From Strigops habroptila (lineage: Eukaryota > Chordata > Aves > Psittaciformes > Psittacidae), in the NCBI RefSeq assembly GCF_004027225.2, contig NC_044284.2, positions 44,502,420 to 44,566,419 of the forward strand: 64,000 bases of DNA, written 5' to 3'. Within the stretch, counting starts at the first letter, position 1. Each line of letters opens with the position of its first letter. Positions 35,321 to 48,300 of the stretch are shown here, piece after piece. A program made the translations under genes and the position numbers. The notes below the pieces were generated by a model, which saw nothing but the letters and a program-made list of their open reading frames with translations, made no database searches and was not told the origin of the DNA.

Positions 35321-38300
35321 TGTCACCAAAGAACCTCCTAGGCAAAATATTTGCAAAAGATCAGATTGTTCTACCAATTCTTTTTTTAGTCCTCAAAAAT
35401 GTGTTGCTCTATATAGTCTGACTCCAAACTGAACCAAACCAAACTCCCTCAGCTAGGCCGTGTCAGACAAACCCCAGCGATAGGTGGGAGGAAGGAAGGA
35501 GCCAGCATCAGAGGAATGCGCACAGGTCTCACACACAGCTCTCCGGGGTTTGACTGGAGAAACACCTGGGACATTGATTTCCAAGCAGGGCCGTTCATGT
35601 CCCCTTTTTTGAAGAGAAAGGACATGTCAGAACTTTTCCAACAGAGGGAGCACTGGGACAGCTGTGGCCATTGCACGGTCAACCCATCATCTGGGGTGCT
35701 TTATCTTGACGCTGGAAGTCCTGGATGTCCATATAGCTATTCTCACCTTCAATCCTTTGGGGAAGATAAATCAACACTGTCAGGATTGGGTGGTAATTGG
35801 ATTATCAGAGAGGAAAGATTTTAAACTTTGAGACCATTCCGGGGGGGAAAAAACCCCAACATAACGAAACAAAATACCCCTCTTTCTTATCCTCAGTGAC
35901 AATCTCTAAAGTTAGAATTTGGAAGGTGCTTGTGGATCAAGCAAAGCAGTCTGCAGACCTTCCCTAGGAAGTGACTTGTGGTCAGTGTGAATTGGAATGG
36001 AATTTTTTTCATACATGCCGCAAGGACATGTTTCAGACCAACATTTTTTACCCTCAATCTAGGCTGTTTGGCAACAGATGAAATGCAAAATTTGTATTAG
36101 ATTTGGTGACCATAGCAATATCAAAATTATTGCAAGCTTTATGTTTATCAAATTGACAGTGTAACCTGATAAACGGTCACCTGTTTTTACTCAACAGAGA
36201 CTAGAATAGCTTGCTTCCTGGTGTGCATACCAACAGTGCAAATATCACATTTCCTCCGTTTTGAGGAAGTATGTTTGGCAAGCTTTGCGAAACTTAATTT
36301 TGTGACTCCAGTTATTCTAGCAGAGACAAAAAAAAACTTGGACAAGACAGGAGCAGCAGATTGGACCTGATGAGAATCTGGTTTAGATGCTGGTGTGAAA
36401 ACTAGAGGTTGCCAAGGTCAACATTTGCAAAAGCTGAGGACTGTGTCAGATCAAAACTGTAATAATGAAGCAAGCCATGACTTGGGCTAAAAGCCAGAAA
36501 AATTTGAGAAATGGATAGTGCCCAAATGGCAAGGTCTTTTGTCACAAACATGGTGGCAAGGTTGACAGTGAGGAATCCATAAAATCCATACTGTTGCCTG
36601 GAGTCCAGAATGAAGAGTGAGTTCAATACTTTCTTAAGTTGCTGCTCACATTTGCTGTGTCCCAAAGTGTTTTAGATCTTAGCCAGATCACACAGTCTCC
36701 AATCCAGCACAGCAAACTCATGAGATAAGATTTCTTGCATGACTGAAATTAAACATATGTATAAGTACCTTACTAGAGTGGAGCTTTATCTCTGCTATGC
36801 CTCAAGCTTTTCTGAAAGCTAACGAAGATTCACAGCCCTCAGCATATTACTGTGTTAGATAACCAGCAAGCTTTTCTTGGGGGATCTTCAACAAAATTTG
36901 GGAAAGACAGTGTTGCCCTGATGCTTGATCTTTGAAGACTTGTTGGAAATTCTGGTATTACCTAAGAAGACGAGAGACTATGACTGGCTCTTGAACACTG
37001 GCAATGTGTGTCCCTGCCTTGAAGCCACCTTCCTCACAAGAGAAGATTTATAACAGATTGGGAGGAGCAAAAGGAAACTACTACTGCAAAATTTTCATCA
37101 CCTAGGAAATAAAACTGCCCCAACTTATACATTAGAATACAGCTCTTTCTCGATCCTCAAATAAGAGTTGAACCTTCCTGGAAAATTTCTCAGTCATTCT
37201 GAAGATTTTGAACTTACTCAAATTTGACCTGGCATTATTAATAAGTTATATCTAATTTTATTGGTGAAATTCCTTGGTAATTACTGAAGAAAAAAATCAA
37301 AGTAGGAGCTTTAAAATCTTTGGATGCTGTCTTCTTTCAACAGACTTTGAAGATCATATGTTTATATATTCATATGCATATATATTTATATATTTAGTGA
37401 GGAGTGAGGCTAATTTTTTCAGGTTTTTGGTACCAAGGATTTTACTGCTCTGATAAACACTCCACCATACTGCTTTGTAAATCCTAGAACTATTTATGTC
37501 AGCTAAATCATGGCATCAGATCAATGCACTATCAGGAAGAAGTAACAGTGAATAAAATGTAGTATATAAGCTGAATAAAGTATTACTGCAGTAATCTTAG
37601 CTGTGCTTTAAGTAGGCAGAATTAGATGTATCTATCTGTATCAGTGCCATATTATACTGAGGGAGCACATGATGCAACACTGCAGCCATCAAGGGTGGCT
37701 TTACAGTAGAACCTAAACTCTTAGATCCTACCTAATTTAATCCTAAATACCTAGATGTGACCTTCAAAACCTGTTTTGAGTGCTCCCCCAGCTCTGGGGT
37801 AGCCCTTTTCCCTGCAGAGCTGCTGTTTAAATATGAAACACTCCTTATGGCTTCTGCATTATGGAGGTTTGACAGTGCCTGCCCTTGCAGTTCAACCTGT
37901 GCTGCAGCATCCCTGTGATATTCCTGCATCATTGACTGGAAAAGCAGAGTGAGGACATGCCTGACACTCAACATGAGGGCTCTGCTTAAACCACACAATG
38001 GTTTGGTGATGGCAGCTATGTTCTGATAAAAATCAGATTTTATTCCCTTGTCTGCTGTAGGGAGTTTGATTTTATGGCTAATATTCAGTGGGCCAGGAGC
38101 CACAGGCCTCTTGCATGACTAAGCAATAGTCTCTCCATTCTGTTCTCCCACACCTTTCACAGAAGGACCAGAGAATGCTCAGCCAAATACTTGCTGTTGC
38201 TTGCACTGTTAGAATAGATTGATAAAATCTTTCCCTTTGAAAAATAAGCAGGTTGTCATGTGAGGAATCCCTCTGGGTTTTTGTAAGACAGAAACAAATC

Positions 38301-41300
38301 CAGTAGCGCGCAACTCCAGTAGGATATTTTGGGCAGGATTTAGAGTACATTCCTGCCTTCAGCATTTCCTGTGAATACCGCACTGAAAAAACACATTTTA
38401 AAGTGCATGGGAGTGTCTTCCGGAAGCTGGTCATTAAAATGCAATTGTCTAAAGAGCACCCATGTCATTGCTATACATTTATGGAGAGCTGGTTGTAAAC
38501 ACTAAGTGGTTCAACTAAGAAATCAGCTTCCTGTAGATTAATTGTGACAGTGACGTATGTAATATGTAAATAGAACTAATCAGAGATGCCAGCCCTATAC
38601 CCATGGGGCAGGCAGGAAATGAATACAGCTGAGAACATTGCAGACTCACTTTCTTATTTTGACCTTTCAAAGACAAAATAAATGAATTTAGTTTAGCACA
38701 GATGTAAATATTTTCCACAGCAGAAGTTCTGCTGAAACTGCAAAGATTCCTAAGCCTGCACCAAGCTTGAGTTTTCATCACAGGTGCCTTAACAAAACTG
38801 TTTTGAGGTCCCTGGCTGACAGGACCTACAGACCCTGCATGCAAAATGTTACATTCTTCTTGTCAGTGACCCATACTGAAGCAATGCAATTTTGTTTCCT
38901 TCCTTTTAAACAGAAACAACAGTAGAGGGTTTTATAATGAGAATTATAATAGGCATTACAATACTTCTCTTCCACTAACTCTGAAGTATTCCACATGCCA
39001 AATTCCTCTACTAGGATGAATCTTTTAAATGCACCACTGAATTAAACTGCAAGCTCCTCTACTTGAGATTTACAATAAAACTTTTCCTTTTAGTAGTCCT
39101 TCATGAAGCAAAAATGGTTTGTTACCTGAAGATAAACAGAACAACCATATGTTGGATCATATCATTAAATTGTAGGTCCAATTTTGGTTCCCAATAAGGA
39201 AAAAACAGCATAAATATTGAGGAAGTGATAAATTGTTAGGAATTTACTGAAGAACAGTAACAATGAAATTCATTGAAAACATGTGATTTTAATTTTCAAC
39301 TTTTCAAGACCTTTGCAGGAAAAAGAAAGAGAAATATGGAAATGCAACTTTTCAGCCCATGCCCTTCAGTGAAGTTTCTTTGCATGCTTATACTTCACAA
39401 CGCAATAAAGAGACTGTGTTGCTTTTTTTTCCCTTCCCACAAAGATCAATATTGCTTCCCTTCAGCAGAAACTAAAACAAACATAACCCCACAAAAATCA
39501 TACTGGTAAAACTGGATTTGAATAAGAACAGTGGAGGAGCTTGGTTGTGGAGGAGCCTAGGCAGAGCTAGAACATGAGCATGGACATGAAGGAGGCAAAG
39601 TTTACGCTTAGCTGGCAAGGAACAAAAGTAGCTTGGAGAGAGATGTGGCTGAATTACCAACAAAGAATTTCTCATCGTGCTCTAATTCTTTGTGCTGAGC
39701 TGAATGCCTCAATCAGGGCTTCACATCAGCTGAACTGAAAGTCTGAATCTTCCAGTGCTAAACTTAAAAAAGAAATTACATATTCAGTGTATAATACAGC
39801 TTCCTTATTGCTAATGGTATCGGTCAATATTTCTTTCACAGAGGGCAGCTTTTGGGTCTACACAAGTCAAGAATGGCTTGATCGTCAGCTTTGATAGGAC
39901 CTTATGAAACACTACAGAAGCCAATGCAGACACTTTTCACTTTTCAAGAAAAGGCCCAAAGAGATCATGACATCATCTCAAGGAACTTCATGATCTATCT
40001 CTCCTGCACTTCATGATCAATTCAATTTTGATTTTTTGTCACATGAAGGTTGTTTTGAAAATACTTTTTTTAGTCATCTAACTATGAAAGCTCTTGAAAA
40101 AATATATTTATTCTTTTCTACAAGTAAAAAATCAGTAAGTCAATATTGTTCTCGCTTTGCAGACATAATCTTGATTTGAGGGCTTAAAAATCTGTAGTCT
40201 TCTTCCCAAAAGATTTGTGAATACATTTCAGTGGTTAGAAAAGTAGTTGGGAATCAGAACATTTAGTTCTCATCTCAAATTTGTGTAGAACTTTCTAGGT
40301 CTCTAGTCATGTCATCAGCATAATATTTTGGGTCTGCTTTTTCTAGCTTAAAATAACTTATGCATATTTCTATATCGTCATCTTGCAGTGTGCGAAATGG
40401 CCCAGAAGCATTTACAGGGTCATTAATACGTTGCTATAACTACTGTAGCCTGCGGTGCAAAACAGAAATACTTACCAGCACCAGCACCATTGCTGACAAA
40501 ACACAGACTGACTGTGATGCAATTTTGCTGCTTCAGGGCTTGGATTTAATATTAGCTTTCTATTAAGGGGGGGGAGGGGAAGTAGAAAATAAAAATAAGA
40601 AAGATCGTAATTATTCAAATTTCTGAATTAATTCTCAGGAGATGCACAGCACACTGCTGCATTTGGGACTGATGCTATTAACACAATATAGTAGAATAAA
40701 ATTTCAAGCATCTAAGACATAACACCCATTGCTTTAGAGTAACTTAAGAGTGGATTGGACAAGCCATTCACGCGTATGCTGAGGAGAGGCCATCATTGGT
40801 GGATGCTGAAAGAAATGACATAACAGGTCATTTCCACCTATAAGTTACATGGTGCAGTGGCAAGGCCACCATAATTCACTTCTGACTGATCTTTCATGCT
40901 ACAAATCTTCTTAAATCAGCTTATATGAAATGCTGAGGCTGCAATTAACAACATTTTTCGGAAACTGAAATCACCAGATACTAAAATTATGGTAGATGTA
41001 AACAGACAGTATTATATGCACATAATAGGAGGAGAAAAAAGCTCACGTGAATACCACTGTTGCAGAAAAGCAAAACAAAATCATGCATTCTATATATTTA
41101 CTTACTTATTGGTAAAAGGCAGAATATATTATTATAGACAGCTGTGGTTAAAGCCAGTTTAAAAGAAGCAGGATGTGATATATGTCTACTCTGAATCTGA
41201 AATTGCATTTTAAAACCATAGCTCTGCTTCTTAAAGATCCTTGGGTTACAAAATGTGGTTTTGCACTATTTCCCACTCAGTCTGATTTTAAAATAGGCGT

Positions 41301-42397
41301 CACATATATAATACATGTGAGTTTTCTTCCATTTTTTCTCTCTTAAAAAATTCACAATAGATAACATCTTTTTTGTCATGTTTCAGGAATTTGTAGTCCC
41401 AGCAGAGGTTTTTTCTTTAGCTCTTTTGAATATTAATACCTCCTCCTGTCCTTCTTATCTCTGTAAGCCACAAGGAAAAGGCCATGGTGGGACAGTCACC
41501 AGAACTTACCCACGTCGCAGTAATTGTCAGAACTGAACAAAATGAACACAAATTGTACTTAAGAAACTTAACCGACACCAAGCTTGTATGTGAATAATAC
41601 ATTTTTACGTTATGAAAACTGAAATGAGAAATTTTTGGTTATTTACTGTCAAAACAAACAAATAAATAAAACTCCTTTTTTTTTTTTTTTTTTTTCCCTG
41701 CTGAACTAGGAATTTTTTATCTTGTCTGGGAGATTGTAAATGAAAATAAAGCCACAGTAGAAAAAGGAGGAGTTTTAAGTGGAGAATCTTGAAATGAGAG
41801 TAGGTGCCCATAACTTTTGAAAAATGGGTCAAAAATTAAAATCTCTGCTTACAAAATATCTGATCAACCACAGGTTCGTCTGGTTTTTGCAGGAGACTCT
41901 GAGAAAGCCTGAGTTTCAATTTAGCATGCTGCTGATAGAACTGATTTGTCCAGCATATGGCACTGCTGGAGGCTGTAGAGAGCAATTTAAGGTCAGTTAG
42001 AAGTTCTTCTAAGAGCTCAAGATAATGTTATATGTTGATGTCATCCTAAGTCTGGTAAAATGCCAGCTTCCACAAGCAGAAACCCGGGAGGTTCTCCCTG
42101 CTTTGTTTGTCTGGATGGTCAACGGCCATTTTGCAAAGTTGCAATCTCACTTCCCTAAATGACGAGTGTAAAACCAGAACCCTACTTTAAGTCCTGTGTA
42201 CGTGCAGCTGCAGTGGCAGTGAAGGTGGAGAACCTCCTTCTTCCTACTACCTGCTCTGGAAACTGCTCAACGGTGAATTGGAGGCAACCGATACAGCATG
42301 TGAGAGCTCTCCTGAGCGCATCAGTCACACCAGATGTAACTGCTGTAAGGAAGTAAAAGAAACATTTTCTGAAACTGGGAACCCTTTTCAGAGGAAG
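35321..42397. other. Intergenic DNA between the CpG island and RGS18, including the RGS18 5' flank
   Basis: No exon was recognised. Open frames at 35516-35824 (+), 37732-38103 (-) and 38078-38434 (-) have no family features. The stretch is AT-rich, with a TA-rich patch at about 37358-37397, a G8AG4 run at 40567-40579 and a T20 run at 41676-41695. The RGS18 5'UTR and promoter should lie in the last few hundred bases, but I could not place a start site. Confidence 0.5.
41676..41695. repeat. T20 homopolymer
   Basis: Twenty consecutive T on the plus strand, about 700 bases before the RGS18 start. It could be the poly(A) tail of a minus-strand retro-insert, but I see no recognisable body next to it. 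Confidence 0.7.
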
Positions 42398-45300
42398 ATG
42401 GAGAATCCGCTTCTTTTATTCCCCCAACTAAACATTTCTGCTTCAAAGGATAAATCCTATTACAAAGTCATGAAATCAACAATTAAAGAAGAGCCACATA
42501 AAGCAAGCAAGCCTGGGTAAGTTTTAAGGTCATGCTGACACTGAGTGTTCTGTTTACATACAGGATTCTAACATAGCTTGTAGGCATGAATTTAGGGCAC
42601 AGATCTTTTTTTTTTTTTTTAGATATTCATGAAAACTCAAGAACTGCAATCTTAGAAATCATATACACAAAATACTCATCACAGAAATATTTTTTTAAGA
42701 ACAAGGAACAAATAATAAACTAAAAAAATAGGAAAGAGAGGTTTCAACATGTTCTGAGAAATGCTTCTTTAAAGCCTGAATATGACCCGGTAAAGTTTCT
42801 GTTTAAAAATTTCAAATGACAGTAAGCAATACTTCCTTTTTCTTTGTGCAACTTTAAAAGTTGAACATGCTGAGCCAGCTGTTTATGTTTTCTAGTGTGA
42901 AATCTCACCCCTTCATCTTCAAAGTAAAGATAGTGAAAATGAAAAGATTTTCATTTCTCTTTGCCAATGCTTCCTATGTAAATTTGTGCTAAGCTATAAA
43001 GCAAAAAATCACTAATGTGAATAACCTAAGTAGGAGAAGTAACATCAACATTACGGTGAGTGAATATACGTGAATCTTTGATGCAGAAGCAGAGATATTA
43101 GTCAAAGATAATATTTGAGGGGAAACCCCCCTATTTTTCAATAAGGTTGCTTGAAAAACTACCCAAATTCTGTTGTAGAGCTAAGCAGAAGAGAAATAGG
43201 CTGAGCCTTCTCCTGCAGAAACCTGAATTCCATGAAGGTGATCATCTTGCTAAACCTGAAAACTTGACAAAAGCAGGAAGGTAAGTGTTATAAAAGACTG
43301 AGTCGATGGGGATTCCTTTCAAGAAGTGCCTGTGTGAGTCAGAATGTTTCCGGCATCCGTGTGTGTGTGTGTGTGTGTGTTCAGACTTGGCAGAGGATAA
43401 GGTTTTCAAGTTCCATTTAAATTTAAATTTAGCAGTCTAACCCAAGCATGCAAACACTATAGAATTACCTGGTATGCACCAAGATAGCTCACCACAAGTG
43501 TTTTCACACCACGAAGTGTAGACTGGTCCCCATACGCTTGCAGATACGTTTAAACCTTTCCTCAGGCCAACATCATTTTTATTAGTCAGCTGACTATATG
43601 GAGCAAGCATCAACGCAGAAATATAGCTGACAAATTACTGCTTACAGGGAAATCGTACAGCTACTTGGAAAGCAGGTTTCCCATAGAATTCTGTGATGTA
43701 CAAATGCCAGATACATGTCAAATACTGAATGCATAGTTCCTCAATAATTGCAGTAATTATTGGAATGCTTTTGTCTCCAAAATTCAGATACTGAAGTTTA
43801 ACTACTGTTGTAATATTGTCCCTATTATACTATTTCTTATAAAGATGCAGGGTAAAATCTTGGTTTTGTTGGCTTCAATAAGAGTTTAGTTTCTGACTTC
43901 AATGGGATACGAAGATCTCACTGATACATTAAGAATTGCATTTGTAGGTCATGACCAAAAAGAAGGAATTTGTGAAGTACTGCAACTCCATGGCCTAAAC
44001 AAATTTGCTGCCCCTTTCTTTCCATCACAGATCACTTCAGAATATTTCAGTGCTTCCCATGCCCTTTTGTCTTTAGAACTTGGTGAACCCTGTTTAAGCA
44101 GTTACTATCTTTGGGACTATCTTTTGTTTAGCAGTTACTCTCTTTGACCAGAACTGCTTCTACAAGCCCTTACTGATTGTGAACACATGGTAGAAATGGT
44201 ATAGAGGCCCAAATACTCTTTCTAGAACCCATGAAAAAGTGTCCAAGAACATTTGCACTGATGCATCAGGGTAATTAGGCAATGTTTATAGCTCATTTGT
44301 CCAAATACCATGCCCATCCAAATGATAGGGTGTACTCAGAATCTGGAAGACTTTCCAGATTCTGAGTCCACGCCTGTAGGGCATTTCATTACTTCATTTT
44401 TTTTCCCTCTCTCTCTTTCTTCTTTTGCTGCTGGTAGAAGCCTTAATTCAATGTTTTTACAGTTCACTCAGGAATACAAGACATTACAATGACAAACAAA
44501 GCTAAACCAGCACTGAGAACACACTTTTTCCATTTCTCAGTTCCACACATGTAAAACCAGGTAAGATTGCATCTACGAAGAGGAAGCACAGCCTCCATGC
44601 CACTTGTATGCAGGCAGTGGTGGGTGTCTGATTACTCCAGGTATCTCATTCAAAGTACATGGCCATCAGTGCATTCTTATAATCTGTGAAAAGGCACTTT
44701 TAGAGACAGATATTATAGCAATAAATAATTCTCTGAAGATTTCCCCCCTTTTAAGAGACTATCACTTCCTTCTCAGCTAACTGCCTTTTACCGTGTTATT
44801 CTCAGCTGGGTGCCTGACTAACAAGGATTCTACCTTCTTGTGGTATAGAAGAGAAACTGGTAGATTTTTGCCAATCTTTACATATGGATTAGAGAGGGGT
44901 AATTTTTTTTTTTTTTAAACAAAAATAAAAGATAATTACTCTTTTTTGAATAATAAAATAGTAGTTTGAGATTTATTACTTAAATGATTGTTTACTGAGT
45001 TTTTATGATTTCCATTCTTCACACAGAGATACTGACTAACGTAAGTAGAAAAAAATTAATGAAACACTGCAGATGGTCAGTGTGGTGATAGTGGAAATGC
45101 CTCTGACCTGTTTATTAGCTTTTTCTCATCTTTAGAAAGAGGTAAAGCTGAACAAATCTTGGTTTCCGTCTATTGCAGCAACTCATTGCTGCACCCAATT
45201 GTTGGGGATCTATGGTGATACTGGGTTGGTGCAGTTTCTGAAGGAAAACCAGAAATCCACACCAAGTTTCCAAACTCAGTGAAGAACTTCTCCACGTTCC

Positions 45301-48300
45301 ATGCAGTTGTGGACGACATAGGTTGTCTGAAGTCATCAGGGTTTTTCTTTCATTATGACCAAATTAATTCCTATAACTATAGGAACCCACTGTTCCCAGA
45401 CTTACAAGCCCACAGTTCAGAGAACTGCACTTTTTGTACTTTCATAACTAAAAACATCTGTAAGAGAATGAGCTCTTGTTTTCTCTGACGCCAGAATCCT
45501 CCTACTTTACTGGTCTATGCTCATATCTTGAATTTCAGTTCTCCAGCATTTGTACCTGTTGAGAACCATTGTCTCTTTCTAGTTAAAAATTTCATTCCTA
45601 TAAGCAATGACACCAGCTAAGAGACATGCAGCACCTATTAAAATAATAAAAAATACTCCTTCTAGTTTTATGCAAAACCAAGGTCATTACTGGCTTAATT
45701 CCTTCCCAAAGTGACTGGAATTTCTTTTCACCTAAAAGTCATGTGCCTACAGATTTTGCCAAGGGAACCCAAACTTTGCGAATCAGGCAACAGAATCGCA
45801 AGCCTCCACGAGGAAGGGGGAATCATATCCAAGAAGTGCTCAGTCCGTAAAAAGTTGTTCAAACCAACTAACCCCAGATGAGTTGCCTATTGATGCTTCC
45901 AGTGTACTGTGCTTTGCCCTTGCATGAAAATGGTACTAAATATTAATATTCTTAAAGCAGCTGATAATAATTGACTTTACCTTCAGGCTTGGAACTTAAG
46001 CCCTGCTCCTAGCATGATAAAATTAATCTCTTACTCCATTTCTGGTCTGCTAAAAATCAAAGTACTGTTGAGGTGTGCATTCAGGGTTAATCTATACAAA
46101 AACAAAAAAAGGGTTTTCCAAAACTGTAATTGCATGAGTGATGTTGGCTGTTCTTTTTTACTTTCTTCATTGTTCAGAATGAAGAAAGTATTTGAAATAT
46201 ATTTGAATATTTGAAATCAAAGTAAAATACGTGCAACTTGATATATTTGTTGAAGAATATGTTTTATAAATGGAGCAGAATGTCTCAGAACAACATAATG
46301 TTGTGATAAACAAACCAGGCTACGTGTGCTATTACCCTGTAAGACTATCACCTAAACCATATTGCTACAACTTTGTCTTCAGTCTATAGACTTCTCGTGG
46401 TAACACAGCCTCAGACCAAGTACATTCAAACCCAAATCTCTGCAAGAATATTTTTTAAGTTTAAATAGGTGACTGACCTGGTTCCCTTATGAGTTTTACC
46501 ATACTGCATGATATCAATTTGCTTAATTAGTAGCACAACACAAAACACTGAAGAGAAAAATCTCTGCTCTGACAGAATTTTAAACAGGGGGAAAAGTACA
46601 ACTCTGCAGGAAAAGTGTCAGAAAAAATGAAACCAAACGTTTCTGAAGTCTCTAAGAAAATTACATCCTTTAGTAATGTGATCTAGTCAAAGGCTTTGTG
46701 AAACAGTCCTAAGCAATAATGGTAACAGATTACACAAGTTACAGCAGCTTCATAAATACAGAATATGCACAATTCTTTAAAACCACTTTCTGTTTCTTAA
46801 GCAGCGTGTCTCCTGAAGAAGCAGTGAAATGGGGAGAGTCTTTTGACAAACTGCTTTCTGAGAAAGGTTAGTAGTTTTTCCCTCTCTGTGCATACTGTTG
46901 GGATGGAAAAATGATGGAAAATCATAAAATCCAATTGTACACTTAAATAGACCTGGCAGCTACCTAAAGTAGGTAGGATGGCTTATCTGTAGCAGTGTGT
47001 GTTTCTGCTTTCCTATGCTTGGGCTATAGCATGCTGTCAACTACTGAAAATAATTGAAAATAGCTTTTAAGTTTTGTATTTTATTGAACAAAGTAATATA
47101 ACAGACAGCAAGGAGTTCCTTCAATAAACAGTAGAATTTTGTTTGAGTATTGTTCAAATATTCCTGACCATAAGACCAAACCTTAAAAATGAAAACATGT
47201 TCTATGTATTTAAGAACAGACTTTGTCACTTCTGGTACAGTTTGTAAAACAGTGATAGGATCAAAGCTGGCCGTCGCTTGAAAGGGCCTGTTGCTTATGT
47301 AATTATCAAATGCACATATGCCCCTCCAGGTGCAATGCTGGACACTATGTGCTTTTCAAATCTGCCCCTTGAACAGCTGACATCAATACAATTGCATTAC
47401 TTCTGCAGATTAAGCATACTTGGAAAGAAAATATCTTCAGCATAATAAAAATAAGATAAATCAAACCATCAAGATGTTAAAAGCCATTCATTTTAAATTG
47501 TTACTGGAGAACAGTCTACTTACGAACAAAGATTCAAATAGTGTTTCAGTCAACCCAAGTTGATATTCAGCCAGAACAAAGTCTGTCACTTCCACAAACA
47601 TCCACATGTTTTGATTATTTCTATTTCTAAATTAACGAGATCTTGGTAGTGGATTTTTACAGATGCTGAGAATTCTCTAACGGAAGTTACACTACTCAGG
47701 ATCATAATGAAAGAACTGCACTTATTTGAAAGCCTTTATGTATTTTAAAGTAATTATCTATAATGTGATGTAATTCAAAGGGAGCAGAACCTATTTTGTT
47801 GCCTTGCACAGACTGTGTGAAAAGAGTAACTGTTTGATAAGGATATATGGGGGTTTTTAATGCAATTCAACATTCGTTTCTGTAGCTGGACTGGATGCCT
47901 TTACGAATTTTCTGAAAACTGAGTTCAGTGAGGAGAACATTGAGTTCTGGATAGCTTGTGAGGATTACAAGAAGAGCAAGACTGCCCATGAACTTTTGCC
48001 AAAAGCTAAGACCATTTATGAAACATTCATACAGAAAGATGCTCCAAAAGAGGTACTGTAAAAACATTCTTCATTGTATACAGTATTTGACACAACTGCA
48101 TCTGATGAAATCTGCTTTTAAGAAGTGCATGCCCATATGCAGAGGCAACAGTTAATCATGTAGTCACCGACATAAGAAGTCTGTATCTTAAATGTCAAAG
48201 CTTTGGAAAGAAATGTGGAAGCAACTGCATAGATTATTCTCACTGTCCCACATACTCCTTTCAATACCCCCTCCATGTTACTCTTCTAAGTGCAGAGCAA

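Noticed and set aside
35516-35824. 102-codon plus-strand frame just past the CpG island
   Set aside because: It has a CGHC motif but no family resemblance, and a minus-strand frame of similar length overlaps it. No splice link to the island can be shown.
37732-38434. Two overlapping minus-strand frames of 123 and 118 codons
   Set aside because: They overlap in different frames without similarity to RGS or retroelement proteins. Length is compatible with chance.
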